A stretch of DNA of 64,000 nucleotides from Calliphora vicina (Eukaryota; Arthropoda; Insecta; Diptera; Calliphoridae), in NCBI RefSeq assembly GCF_958450345.1, contig NC_088780.1, forward strand, positions 131,950,226 to 132,014,225. Direction: 5' to 3'. The notes beneath the pieces were generated by a model. The model was not told the origin of the DNA. It worked only from the letters and a program-made list of their open reading frames with translations, and searched no databases. Position numbers and translations under genes: made by a program. This document shows positions 32,260-43,776 of the stretch, piece after piece; the first letter of the stretch is position 1; each line of letters starts with the position of its first letter.

Positions 32260-33490
32260 GTTATTTATTAGCAATAACTATTTGTACCAGTTTTCGGTTT
32301 TCTAAGTCTCTTCGTATTTTAATTGTTTTCAAACGTCGAACGCATATTTTTTTAAAATTTTTTTGGACAGACATCACTCTAGATCGTAAGTTCCACAGAC
32401 AGGCGGACATATCGATCTTCATTAAATTAAGTACAGCGCACAGTAGATGAGAATCGTTCTTCATCGGCCAAACCCTCTGTACCGTTACATATATTTTCGA
32501 TATTTTTTTTGGTAAAGAGATATTTTAGATATTGAATTTTGCTCCATAAACATCGGTTTAGCAGTTGTTAAGAAATTAAAAGCTAAAGTTGAACTTTTAA
32601 TCAGCTTTATTTATAAAAAAGTTATAAGCAGGTTAAAACAAGTAAGAAAGTATGGTCGGTCAAGGCCGACTATATAATACCCTACACTATAATTTATTTT
32701 CGTTAATGATTTTCGGAAGACTAATTACACAGGTCAACAGAAAAAAACGGCTTCACTAACCACTATATAGATTTGATACATCATGGTTACCTAAGTACAA
32801 AAGTGGTAAAATTTTTAAATTCTATGGATAGAATTTTTTTAAAATTTTTTTTTCTAAAATTGTGAATTTTTTTAGATGTTTCTTCACATAATTTATGATA
32901 ACTCAAAAAGGGTTAGTCCGATATTATCGAAGTAAACTTAGGAAAGTACACTCTTCACTTTCGAAGTACGAATTCACTTAATTGTGAATAAATTCGAAAA
33001 TAATCCATCGATTTTAATGATCCATTTTATTTCTATTACAGTGGCTTTGCGATAAAGCAATAAATCTAAACAATTTCTGCCTTTTTCGATTTATCATGAT
33101 TTTTTTAAAACAAAAAAATTGGATATTTTTATATAAAAAATATATTTTTTGTTTTAATTTGTTATTATAACGCCGAAACTACTCAGCCGATTAAAACGAA
33201 ATATATATGTAAAAATTTGTACATAGCATGGGGAAAATGTTATCAACATTCAATCAATCGAAAGAAGAACATTAACTACTCAATTATATGTATATCAAAC
33301 CAAAAATAAAATTTTATGAAAATGAGCGAATTCACTTAATTGTGAATAAATTCGAAACGAATGAATCGATTTTCATCTTCTATATCTCATTTTGTTGGTA
33401 TTATATACAGCTTTGCGACAAAGTAATAAACCTGAAAAAGTTCTGCCGTTTTCGATTTTTTTAAAACACAAAAATTTGCTATTTTCACCA

Positions 33491-33823
33491 AGGCTATTGA
33501 AACTGGCTGAAATCGGTCAACTATTTCACCTAGCCCTCATACAAATGTCCTTCCGAAATTGGACTTTATCGGTCATAAATATTTAATTTATATATGTATC
33601 TCCACAAATTGCGATCCAAATAAGTTTTATATACACAAAATTCATGTCACCAAATTTTGTTACGATCGGTCCATAATTAGTCATAGCCCCCATATAAGGC
33701 CCACTTCCGAAAATCACTCAAAAATATAAATTATTGAAATTTTAAAAGAAAAATGTTTTTGCTATTTTACTTAGTGTATGGTATTATATGGTCGGGCTTG
33801 ACCGACCATACTTATTTTACTTG
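33491..33823 (+). mobile_element. DINE-B 3' half nested in family D
   Basis: Begins at the internal AGGCTATTGAAACTGGCTGA block, so the 5' half is missing. Ends GTATGGTATTATATGGTCGG, hairpin GGTCGGGCTTGACCGACC and TTTTACTTG before TTTTT. Confidence 0.8.
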
Positions 33824-34087
33824 TTTTTGCTTCAATTTGTTATTATAATTCCGAAACAACTGAGCCGATTAAACCGCAATATATAACCGGATTAAAGGTT
33901 ATGTAAATTTTTAAGTTTACTTCAATAATATCGGACTAACCGTTTTTGAGTTATCATAAATTATGTGGAGAAACATTTAAAAAAATTCAAAATTTTAGAA
34001 AACTAAATTTAAAAAAAAATCTATCCATAGAATTAAAAAATGTTACCATTTTGGTACTACTGAACCACAATACATCAAAATTGTGTA

Positions 34088-34659
34088 CACAGAAAAAAAA
34101 AATTCATAATTGGAATGAATTTTGTAATAAATATTATTAATCGAACTTGACTTTTTTTCCCAAACTTATTTCATTCAAAATAAGAACATGTTCATAAATA
34201 TTATAAAATTTTACATGACGGAAATTTTTGCTTTTTTTACTTAATTTTTTTAATAAATTGCATTATAATTGTATTATATAATGAATTAGTGCAAGAATAT
34301 TTGCATAATAGCCATATATTGGCCAATATTTTAAGATAAAACATAAACATAATAAAACATTCATAAATATAAAATCATTTCATCCTCTTAAATCAATTTA
34401 ATCATTTTCGCGCTTTTTATATCATTTTGTAGCTGAAAATCATAAAAAAACTAAAAATTTTCCATGAAAAATTTCAAACATTTTTGAACAACATAAAAAT
34501 AAAAATGAAATTGAAATTATATTTTTCAAGCCTTCTAGATTTTATTTCAAAACATAAAATATTAAAAAAATCATACTATTTAAGAAATTATTTATAAATG
34601 TTATGAATTGAAATCAATGAATTCGAATCATAATATTTATGTTGAAACTTTTTTCTGTG
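34088..34659. mobile_element. MITE, CACAGAAAAAA ends at TA (family U)
   Basis: CACAGAAAAAAAAAATTCAT at the left and TTTTTTCTGTG at the right, with TA on both sides (34086-34087 and 34660-34661). It interrupts the right arm of family D copy 1 at the ATATAGTGG block. Very AT-rich, with no coding. Confidence 0.75.
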
Positions 34660-35299
34660 TAGTGTTTTAAAAAGCCTCCAAAATTTTTTCGATTTTGTTG
34701 CTCTGTGTTATGGACCGATTGGCATGAAATTAGGTCGTGTGATTTATGTCTATATGAAAGTTTTTTTTTTTGTTAAATTTTATGTTTAAACCAACATTTT
34801 TAAAATATTTATGCTCGTTAAAGTGATTTTAAAGAGCGGGCCTTATATGTTCCGTACATATAAAACTAATTTGGAGTGAAATTTGTGTAGATACCTAAAT
34901 AAATTGAACATTTCGATGAAGTCCAATTTTTGGAGGATATTTGTTTGGGGATAAGTGAAATAATGGACCGATTTCATGCAGTTTCAATAGGCTTCATCCT
35001 TGGGCCAAAATAATTTTATATATCAAATTTAATCGAAATATCTTTAAAACTGTTACCTGTGCTATGAGTGCGCTTTTAAATAAAAATATGAATTTATACT
35101 TAGTTGTAAAAGTTAAAAAAATACATAATTATCTTTCGTAAATGCATAAACATATATTGGGTGTATGAATAAAAAAATGCGGGATTTACAATAGATGGCG
35201 TATCTTTGGAACACGGTTTTTGTTTTAAATAATATATGTATATATAATTTTGAAAGGTACATATCTGTCATCTGTGTAAAGAACAAGGTTTTTTTTCTT

Positions 35300-35935
35300 C
35301 GAAAATGCACTCTGATGCACTGAAGCACTCTGATTGTTCACCAAAGCTTATGGTGATTGTGTTCAGAAGTGGTGATTTTGACACGGAAGAAACTCAAAAA
35401 TCTGGAAACTGGAAAATCATTGGAAGCTACTCAAGCAGCAATTTCACAACATTTTCGAACACCTGGATTCATCCAAAAGCAGGGACATTTAATGTCCGAA
35501 ATTAAGCTTGAAGGCTATAAAAGAAAATCATTATGATAACCCGAAGCTCAAGAGATCGTATGTAAAGCACGGCCGACCAGCCGAATCGACATCAATGCCA
35601 AATATTCATGGCGCTAAGGTAGATAATGCTGTGTATTTGGTGTGACCAAAAGGGTCCTATCTATTATGAGCTACTGATATCGGAACAGACCATCTCAGAG
35701 AACCTGCACCGAACGCAATTGATTCGTTTGAAGCGAGCATTGATCAAAAAACGCATGAAACCGTAATATTCCATTATGACAACGGTCGGCCACATGTTGC
35801 AATACCTGTTAAAAAGAATTTAGAATGAAGTGGTTGAGAAGTTTTGCCTAACCCGCTTTATAGTCCAGACCATGCCCCGAGCTTCTACTATTTGTTTACA
35901 AAACGCCCTCACTGGGATAAGCTTCACGTTGTTAC
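35300..35935 (+). pseudogene. mariner transposase remnant
   Basis: Pieces in shifting frames read RSGDFDTEETQKSG, AISQHFRTPGFIQKQG, a short YYELL...NRTHLREPAPNA region, FHYDNGRPHVA (second catalytic Asp) and NPLYSPDHAPSFYYLF (third-Asp block). This order is mariner (DD34D) from just before the second HTH to near the C-terminus. Many stops and at least four frameshifts are present. The first-Asp region is largely deleted between 'KRKS' and 'DNPKLKRSY'. It shares the FIQKQG and ERYKRKS regions with the remnant at 3305-3560, so both are probably the same family. Confidence 0.8.
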
Positions 35936-35949
35936 TTTCCAAAAATAAA

Positions 35950-36730
35950 AAAAATTAAATTAGAAATATCAAAATGGCTACATTTAGTATATAGGGACCC
36001 AGGTAATTTTTGGGTGATATACGATGGCAGGAATAGACAATTAATTCAAATCTTTATACTATACATGCATATATTTTCATTAAATTATCCTTTGTGTATT
36101 CCCTTTGTACCCTTTGTGTGTGTACTTATTATTTTCATAATACAGATGAAATTGTTTGAGTTGTAATTATACAATATTAATGCACTATTTAATTGATAAT
36201 AAAACGCCCCATTACCATTAAAAAACAAGTCAGTAGATTTCTTGACTTGTTGTCATTGACCAAAAGGCACATTTACAAAAGATCCTTTATTATAAAAATG
36301 ACAAAATAAAGGAATACAAAGAAAGTTTCCATGTAATAGTAAAGCATGTAAGTAATTTTACACCCTTCATCTAATTACTTAATACGTATGTTTGTAATGG
36401 ATAAGAGAGTATGTAAGTAACTGGTATTTTCAGATTTTATTATTTAACATCAAAACGAAATAAATACAAAAGAAAGTATTGTGTATTTTCATCTTAAAAT
36501 AAACAAACATATGACACAGTGGGTAGTTTTTGGGTATTACGTCAATGATTTTTACAAGCAAAATACAAATATTCATACATACCAATTTTACTTCTAAGAA
36601 GTTACCTAGTAAGTGATGTATCCAAGTCAATGAACAAAACATTTGACTCAGCCAAGGAACTATTATAGCATCTGAGATGAATAACTGAGACTCACAAAAG
36701 CTTTTCCAATGTTGATTGATGGAAAATCCA
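35950..36730. other. No recognisable feature
   Basis: AT-rich sequence; frames on the minus strand (36430-36642) look random. Confidence 0.45.
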
Positions 36731-36784
36731 ATAAATTACACAGGGCAACAACCCACTACACAATTTTGATTTTTTTTTTAAATT

Positions 36785-37500
36785 TTTATACCCTTCACCA
36801 TGGGTGGCAAGGGTATAACAAGTTTGTCATTCCGTTTGTAATTTCCACTTTTTTCATTTGCGACCCCATAAAGTATATATATTCTGGATCGTTATAGATA
36901 GCGGAATCGATATAGCCATGTCCGTCTGTGTGTTGAAATCAACTTTCCGAAGCCCCCAAATAACTTACATACACGATTCATACATCAATATCTCCGAAAT
37001 TCTTCCGGCTCGGTCGCTATTTAAAATCGAGAAAATCGGTCCACAAATGGCTATAAGGAAAAAACTAGGACAACCTCGATTTTTGACCTATTTTTGACCT
37101 ATATCTGGATTACTAAGTCATTAATATAGACAATATGGATATCTAATGATAGATATTTCAAAGACCTTTGCAACGACGTATATAAGACCATAGTAAGTTG
37201 GACATACAATGGGTCAAAATCGGAAAAAATATTTTTTAACCCGAATTTTTTTTTCATCAAAAATTTTTTTTGTCATAAATTCTATTTCCAAAAAAAAATA
37301 ATTAAAGAAATTTAAAAAATGAAATTTTGAAAAAACTTTTAAAAAAAAATTAAAAAACAATTTGGAAAAAAAAAATTATTTTTAAAAAATTTTAAAACAT
37401 AAAAAAAAATTTTTGATTAAGTTTAAATAAAATATTTTTAAGTATAATTTGATGAAGGGTATATAATATTCGGCACAGCCGAATATAGCTCTCTTACTTG
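36785..37500 (+). mobile_element. DINE-1-like family A element, complete reference copy
   Basis: 5' hairpin TACCCTTCACCATGGGTGGC with AAGGGTA. It continues CAAGTTTGTCATTCCGTTTG, GCGACCCCATAAAGTATATA, TAGCCATGTCCGTCTGTGTG, CATTAATATAGACAATATGG, TGGGTCAAAATCGG and a long A/T tract. It ends GATGAAGGGTATATAATATT, hairpin TTCGGCACAGCCGAA and TAGCTCTCTTACTTG, followed by TTT. This matches the known DINE-1 plan: a 5' TATACCC hairpin, GACCCCATAAAGTATATA, GCCATGTCCGTCTGT, and a 3' hairpin then CTTG|TTT. 716 bp, no protein; insertion in a T-run is as expected for Helentron relatives. Confidence 0.9.
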
Positions 37501-37882
37501 TTTTTTTCTAAAATTGTGAATTTTTTCAAATATTTCTCCACATAATTTATGATAACTCAAAAACGGTTAGTCCGATATTACTGAATTAAACGTAAAAATG
37601 TTCAGATTTACTAAGCTTTAATCCGGTTATATATAGCGTTTTAATCGGCTCAGTAGTTTCGGAGTTATAATAACAAATTGAAGCAAAAGATATATTTTTT
37701 ACGTGAAAATATCCAATTTTTTTGTTTTAAAAAAATCATAAAAAAATCGAAAACGGCAGAAATTATTTAGATTTATTGCTCTATCGCAAAGCCACAATAA
37801 TAGGAACAAAATTAGATATCGATCATAAAAATCGATGAATTATTTTCGAATTTATTCACAATTATGTGATTTCGCTTATTTT

Positions 37883-38028
37883 CAGAAAATTGTGTGTGCG
37901 TACAAGCGTGTACTTTGAGTGTAAATTTTACATGTGTTTTGTTTTTGTTAAAATTTTTGTTACAATAACAAAAACACATGTAAAATTTACACTCAAAGTA
38001 CACGCTTGTACTCATATACAATTTTCTG
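37883..38028. repeat. Long hairpin inside family D copy 2
   Basis: The arms 37883-37949 and about 37961-38028 pair over some 65 bases with few mismatches, including CAAGCGTGTACTTTGAGTGT facing ACACTCAAAGTACACGCTTG. The loop is about 12-20 bases. Copy 1 of family D has a shorter, different sequence at this place, so this may be an inserted hairpin MITE. Confidence 0.75.
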
Positions 38029-38749
38029 AAAAAAAGCCGTTTACGATTTTTCATGATTTTTTTAAAGCAAAAAAAAAATTGGATATTTTTACATAAAAAA
38101 AATTGGATATTTTTACATAAAAAATATATTTTTTGCTCATAGCATCATGGGGAAAATGTTTTCAACATTCAATCAATCGAAAGGAGAACATTAACTACTC
38201 AATTTTATGTATATCAAACAAAAAAGTTAAATTTTGTGAAAATGAGCGAATTCACTAAATTGTGAATAAATTCGAAAAGAATCAATCGATTTTTATCTTC
38301 GATATCTCATTTTGTTCTTATTATACGCGGGTTTAAAAAAAAGTAATAAACCTGAACAAGTTCTGCCGTTTTCGATTTTTCATGAGTTTTTTAAAACACA
38401 AAAATTTGCTATTTTCAGGTAAAAAATATTTTTTATTTTTTTTTGCTTCAATTTGTTATTATAACTCGGAAACTACTCAGCCGATTAAAACGCAGTATAT
38501 AACAGCATTAAATGTTATGTAAATTTCAACTTTTCTATGTGTACTTCGATAATATCGGACTAACCGTTTTTGAGTTATCATAAATTATGTGGAGAAACAT
38601 CTAAAAAAATTCACAATTTCAGAAAAAAAAATTTAAAAAAAATCTATCCATAGAATTTAAAAATTTTACCATTTTTGTACTTAGGTAACCATGATACATC
38701 AAATCTAAATAGTGGTTGGTGAAGCCTTTTTTGCTGTTGACCTAGGTTA

Positions 38750-39070
38750 ACGTAGTTGTTCTACCAACGATTCAAGGTAATGCATGATGTAGGGTATACT
38801 TACTGACTTGTAGTAGTTTTTCTCTTCCGCTACCATCCCACTGTGCCGCACTAACCTACAAATGCTCAACACCAGTAGAATCTTGATTCAATTAGTAAAA
38901 TATTTACTCGTACCAGTGTAAGTAAACAAAAAATGGTATTTCTTCCTTCCTACAAATATTTACTTCCATATTTTCGAGGGAAACAGGAGTACGTTCATTT
39001 CATTCAATAGTTAAATAGGTCAAAAGTATTTGATTAAGAATGTACGAGTACAAAAGAATGAATGTATGTA
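38750..39070. other. No recognisable feature
   Basis: A slightly less AT-rich stretch with repeated CGTAC/GTACGAG strings (38980-39060). No coding signal. Confidence 0.4.
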
Positions 39071-39075
39071 CATTA

Positions 39076-39323
39076 GGGTGGTCCTTATAGGTCTAAAATT
39101 TTTATCCGTCTTCTAAATTTTATAATTAATCTATATGTTTTACAAATTTTTTGTAATCATCTATGGGTAAATGAAATACAAACAACTATTTTTAATTTGA
39201 TTTGTCTTCCACATTTAATTATTTTGAAAATATTGCTACTTTGACCCAGAACTTTGAAATTTCAAATATTTTGTTTAAATTTACAATATTACATTTTTGA
39301 ATGAACTTGGGAAAGGACCGCCC
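39076..39323. mobile_element. MITE, GGGTGGTCCTT ends at TA (family H)
   Basis: GGGTGGTCCTTATAGG at the left and AAAGGACCGCCC at the right, flanked by TA (39074-39075 and 39324-39325). 248 bp. The ends resemble family G (GGGTGGCCCTTA), suggesting the same type of transposase. Confidence 0.7.
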
Positions 39324-39329
39324 TAGTGT

Positions 39330-39895
39330 ACATATGAGCTGAGTTTTTGTAAATGTACGATATTAATGTTGTTTCTATGGCTGCTTCTTTTTTGTTCTTT
39401 TTGTTTTCGTCTCCTTCCTCTCCTACCTATTGTTCATTTTGTTGTTTTTTTGTATGTAATTGTAAACGTAAATGTGTTTCTAACTACTTAGAATTGCTTG
39501 TATATTGACACTTGTTGCTTTTGCTCATATCTCTTTCATTATTTATCTGTTTTCCTGATGATGTGTCTAAAAATGTTTGAATAGAAATTTTGATATGATG
39601 TCGTAATCAAATTATTATTATTTAATGTTTTTTTCTTCTTCTTCTTGCTAGCAATTCAACAGCAACAACTACAACAACATTAACTAATTTACCATGGTGA
39701 TGTCAATTTACGCAATTAGAATTGTATCAAGAATATGATGTTTTTTATTAAAGAATTAGTTGAACCTTTACAGTCCGGTCTATGAACTGGTTAGATAAAT
39801 TTGAATAAATTATGAAAGTGCTGTAAAAGTATTTAGAAATATACTACGAAAGCATAACATGTAAAAAAATCTGTCAACATCCAATATTTATTTTG
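39330..39895. other. Host-like AT-rich stretch, no feature
   Basis: TTG/CAACAACA-type runs (39640-39690) common in fly intergenic and intronic DNA. No supported gene. Confidence 0.4.
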
Positions 39896-39904
39896 TACAT
39901 ACAT

Positions 39905-40640
39905 ATGGTGCATTTCATGTCAAGTGAACCAACTTTTGAAATCGATCGGTCGAGAACTCTCTGAGTTAGAGGGGGTCAAAATTTGACAATTTGGCCAAGC
40001 AGGTGTTTTTTCTTATGCATTTATCTTATTACCTATTGTTCTTAGCAAAATGTTTCCCAAATAGCTCTTTCTTCAATCTTTCTAAAAAAATTAAAAATTT
40101 TTAAATTTTTTTTACGAAATCAAAAAGTTTTTTGACTTTTTTTTTAAATGGGCCCTTTTTTCTTACAACAAAGCTTAGATATTTTCCTTGAAGACCTATT
40201 TGATCGCTTAGTGGGATGCTAGTGGGATATATATCAAAATAAATATTTTGTAACTCAAAACATAAAATTTTTTACTTTTTTTGCAAAATCAAAAACTTTG
40301 TTGACGTTTTTTTTTCAAAATGGACCATTTTTAAAATTTTGTTTAGCTCAAAAGAAAGCTCGGGTCTATTGCTTTAAGACCTATTTGGTCGCTTAGTGGG
40401 ATGCGAGTGGGATATCTATCAAAATAAATATTTTGTAACGCAAAACATAATTTCTTTTATTTTTTTTTTGCAAATTCGAACTTTTTTTCCAAAATTTTTT
40501 TTTTCTCGAAAGAAAGCTTAGTTCCATTCCTTTAAAATAATTTTGGTCCCTTAGTGGGATGCGAGTGGGATATCTATCAAAATAAATATTTTGACCTTTA
40601 GGACCTTTTTGGTCGATGAAAGGGATGCGAGTGGGCGTTG
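39905..40640 (+). mobile_element. Family E copy 3 with tandem units
   Basis: TATGGTGCATTTCATGTCAA opens it. At least three internal units follow, with AAATGGGCCC or a variant near 40148, 40318 and 40490, so the period is about 170. Each unit ends in TTAGTGGGATGC(G/T)AGTGGGATAT. The right inverted end is absent. Confidence 0.75.
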
Positions 40641-40747
40641 TTGGGTTTTATGCCACAAAGACACGGTCGAGACAATACCTTTACCAAGGGTATATATTTG
40701 TCATTCTTTTTGTAATTTCTACATTTTTCATTTGCGAAAACGTATTA

Positions 40748-40867
40748 GAGTGGCCCTTAATAAACGAAAATTGGATTTTTGCCAGTCTCACCCCCCAGTA
40801 TGGCGACCATTGGTAAAAAATAATTCTGAAAAATTTTTTGGTACATTTGGTTGGGGTTAAGACGTGT
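40748..40867 (+). mobile_element. Family G left-end fragment
   Basis: After TA: GAGTGGCCCTTAATAAACGA, TCTCACCCCCCAGTATGG and GGTTGGGGTTAAGACGTG, as in 8319-8440. Breaks off into a hAT remnant. Confidence 0.75.
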
Positions 40868-40875
40868 GAAATTTG

Positions 40876-41290
40876 TCAAATTTTAAGAAGAGCTTCTATT
40901 TCTATTTCTTTTTCTATTTTTGTTTTAGTAAGATTCATTATTGAAAAAACGAGTTCAACGCAAGCATTACTTGTTGGTACATAAATAATATTTAAAACTA
41001 GATCAGCAAGCTCCTTGAATTGGTTTGAATCAGCAGAATCTTTGTAGGAATTAACATTACACCAAAATACCTTTAATTTTTTTTCAGACTCTTCTCCAAA
41101 ACAATCGTTCCATTTTACAAATGGTATTTTTCTCCATTGTTCTTCATATAAATCTTTTGGATTTAACATTTTAGAACTTCAATAGAACTAAAATTTGGTT
41201 GATCCATTGAATTACAGCATACACTTGGAGACAATTGCTTATATGTTTTAACGACTTTTAATTTTGCTTTTTTATATTCTTCCTCTTTCA
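40876..41290 (-). pseudogene. hAT transposase C-terminal remnant
   Basis: The minus-strand frame 41169-40876 reads NPKDLYEEQWRKIPFVKWND, then FKELADLVLNIIYVPTSNAC and VELVFSIMNLTKTKI. The last part is the hAT dimerisation motif ('L...iL.iP.SnA.vERvFS.mn..Kt..Rn'), with Leu where Arg is usual. Upstream, in another frame across a stop, KLKVVKTYKQLSPSVCC appears to extend the same protein. The catalytic core is absent. The open frame is long for a remnant, so this insertion may be less old than the one at 10509. Confidence 0.75.
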
Positions 41291-41709
41291 TATCAACTAT
41301 TCACAAAGAATAATAACACAAAATTTTAGGATTGCCATGGTAAAATTTAGCACAACTTTAGAATTGTCAAAGTATAAATTGTATGAAAAAACGTTTTTCA
41401 ATATTATCCATAATGTTAAACATATTTAAATGTAAAAAAATACAAATTTATAGATTTTTATCCTCCAAAATTCCCCAACAGATTTGGTTTATCCCCAAAA
41501 AATCCCCAGATCCCCTAACCGAAAATTTTATCCCCATTGGCTAAAAAAAACCCTCTATTTGGGGATAAATCCTATTGTTATTAAGATTCTTTTTGTGAAT
41601 TAATACTAATTTAGGATACCATGTCTCTAGTAACTAGAGTCTAGTTCCATGTTAATTGATTCATTGTAAAGTGGATTCTATCTCATTTGAAACGTATTAC
41701 TAGAATAAA

Positions 41710-42446
41710 CAAGTAAGAAAGTATGGTCGGTCAAGCCCGACCATATAATACCCTACACCAAGTAAATGAGTAAAAATATTTTTCTTTTAAAATATCAATA
41801 ATTTATATTCGTGAGTGATTTTCGGAAGTGGGCCTTATATGGGAGCTATGACCAATTATGGACCGATCACCATAAAATTAGGTCGTGTGATTTATGTCTA
41901 TATGAAAGTTATTTATGTTGAATTTTGTGTATATACCAACATTTTTAAGCGATTTATGCTCGTTAAAGTGATTTTCGGAAGCGGGTCTATATGGGAGCTA
42001 TGACTAATTATGGACCGATCGTAACAAAATTTGGTGACATGAATTTTGTATATATAAAACTTATTTGGAGCGAAATTTGTGTAGATACATATATAAATTA
42101 AAGATTTATGACCGATAAAGTCCAATTTCGAGAGGACATTTGTATGGGGGCTAGGTGAAATAATGGACCGATTTCAGCCAATTTCAATAGGCTTCGTTAT
42201 TGGGCCGTAAAAATTATATGTACCAAATTTTATCGAAATGTCTTCAAAATTGCGACCTGTACTCTGCGCACAAGGTTTACATGGACAGCCAGCCAGACGG
42301 ACGGACATCGTTTAATCAACTCAGAAAGTGATTCTAAGTCGATCGGTATACTTTAAGGTGGGTGTTAGACCAATATTTTTGGGCGTTACACACATCTGTA
42401 CAAACGCATAATACCCTCCCCACTATGGTGGTGTAGGGTATAAAAA
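41710..42446 (-). mobile_element. DINE-1-like family B element, complete reference copy
   Basis: Read on the plus strand: CAAGTAAGAAAGTATGGTCG, hairpin GGTCGGTCAAGCCCGACC and ATATAATACCCTACACCAAG. Then the paired blocks TTATATGGGAGCTATGACC...ATTATGGACCGATC occur twice (41840 and 41985). ACGGACGGACATCGTTTAAT follows, and the 5' hairpin (ACCCTCCCCACTATGGTGGT with GTAGGGT) then TATAAAAA closes it. 737 bp, no protein. It shares the family A plan: CAAGTAAG end, palindrome, then (T)ACCCT. Confidence 0.9.
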
Positions 42447-42832
42447 GTACCATAAATACCCACATTTTGTATTCCCACTCAGTATCATGATTCTGGGTCC
42501 ACTATTATTGATATGTAATGCTAAAGAAAGGTAACACTAAAGTCACATTTGGTGAATTTTAACTCATTCAGAATCATGTGTGCCTAACAATTTTACTTGA
42601 ACCGCCGTCAAGTTTGAAATCAAAGTAATTTCCTGAATCTAAATTCAATATTATAGAACATTCAAAAAGTATAATTTTAAGAACGAAAAAGTACTCCTTA
42701 GTTTGGTTTAATTCTCCTTTTTTGAAATCATAATACTTAATTGAGCCCCCAATTCTTGATTATTTCATTACTGAGAAGCATATTAGACAACGTTAATGTA
42801 TAAAAGCTAACTAATTTAAAATACATATTAAA

Positions 42833-43529
42833 CAAGTAAGAGAGCTATATTCGGCTGTGCCGAATCTTATATACCCTTCACCAAATTATACTTCAAAATA
42901 AAAAAATTAGATATTTTTAGGTGAACAACAATTTTTTTTCAGTGTTTTAATTTTTTGGAAAAAAAAATTTTTTTGAATTGTTTTTTTTTTAAATTTTATT
43001 TAAATTTTAAAATTTTTTTATAAATTTAAATTTTTTTGTTTTTAAAATTTTTTTTCATGGGTTAAAAAAATATTTTTTTTTCCGATTTTTACCCATTGTA
43101 GGTCCAACTTACTATGGTCTATATACGTCGTTGCAAAGGTCTTTGAAATATCTATCATTATATATCCATATTGTCTATATTAATGACTTAGTAATCCAGA
43201 TATAGGTCAAAAATCGAAGTTGTCCTGGTTTTTTCCTAATATCTCAGCCATTTGTGGACCGATTTTGCTGATTTTAAATAGCAAACTTCTCCAAAGCATG
43301 TATGACAGAATTATTGAAGATTTAGATCCCGAAGACATCAGGGGTCTTCAGAAAATTGATTTCAACAGACGGACAGACAGACGGACATGGCTTAATCGAC
43401 TCCGCTATCTATAAGGATCCAGAATATATACTTTATAGGGTCGGAAATGAAAAATGTAGAAATTACAAACGGAATGACAAATTTATACATACATATATAC
43501 CATTCTCACGAAGGTGAAGGGTATAAAAA
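42833..43529 (-). mobile_element. DINE-A element, complete
   Basis: CAAGTAAGAGAGCTATATTC, hairpin TTCGGCTGTGCCGAA, an A/T tract, GGTCCAACTTACTATGGTC, GTCTATATTAATGACTTAG, AGACGGACATGGCTTAATCG, GCATTCCG-type 5' block and TTCTCACGAAGGTGAAGGGT ATAAAAA. About 697 bp. It keeps more of the ATTGAAGATTTAGATCCCGA region than the 36785 copy. Confidence 0.85.
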
Positions 43530-43732
43530 GTACAATCACAAGAAAGAGTACCAATTTTCCTTTATCCTCTTGAATTTTAAATTTGTATAGCATTTCCTAT
43601 ATTATTAACTGATTTTGTTTCTATAACATTAATATTTAACAAATTATCACAAAACAGAAATAAAACCGAAATCGATCGGATTCCAATTTTTTAAAAACTC
43701 TAATATATGGTGATATTAACATATATTTGGGT

Positions 43733-43776
43733 ATACAAGATTCGGCACACCAGAATACATCACTCTAACTTGTTCT
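43733..43776 (+). mobile_element. DINE-A 3' terminus (solo)
   Basis: GTATACAAGATTCGGCACAC, then CAGAATACATCACTCTAACT and TG. A decayed 3' hairpin and terminus. Confidence 0.6.

Larger units (their letters stand above)
32728..34707. mobile_element. Family D foldback element, copy 1, with nested DINE-B and MITE
   Basis: Starts CACAGGTCAACAG and ends GTTGCTCTGTG, with TTA on both sides (32725-32727 and 34708-34710). Left and right parts are inverse: TAATTTATGATAACTCAAAA with GGTTAGTCCGATATTA at the left, and TAATATCGGACTAACCG with TTGAGTTATCATAAATTA at the right. A repeated internal block, GCGAATTCACTTAATTGTG, occurs once intact at 33327 and once altered at 32970. DINE-B (33491-33823) and MITE U (34088-34659) lie inside. 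Confidence 0.75.
32639..35068 (-). mobile_element. DINE-B element split by family D
   Basis: The pieces 32639-32727 and 34708-35068 join across a TTA. The first holds the 3' terminus (CAAGTAAGAAAGTATGGTCG and hairpin GGTCAAGGCCGAC). The second continues with ATGGACCGATTGGCATGAAA and runs to the CTTCATCCTTGGGCC block. The true 5' end is lost near 35068. The 1980-bp insert is a D element that itself holds two more elements. Confidence 0.75.
36739..38748. mobile_element. Family D foldback element, copy 2, split by DINE-A
   Basis: The left end, TTA then CACAGGGCAACAACCC, continues to a T-rich stretch at 36784. DINE-A occupies 36785-37500, and D resumes with CTAAAATTGTGAATTTTT. The left arm carries GGTTAGTCCGATATTACTG; the right arm carries its inverse at about 38553. 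It ends TTGCTGTTGACCTAGGTTAA. A separate 146-bp hairpin lies in its middle. Confidence 0.75.

Noticed and set aside
36430..36642. 70-residue minus-strand frame
   Set aside because: Random-looking composition, no start context, no repeat or family match.
41815..42125. Frames repeated at 41815-42003, 41913-42125 and 59740-60021
   Set aside because: They are shared because DINE-B is repeated; frames differ between copies and DINE elements are non-coding.
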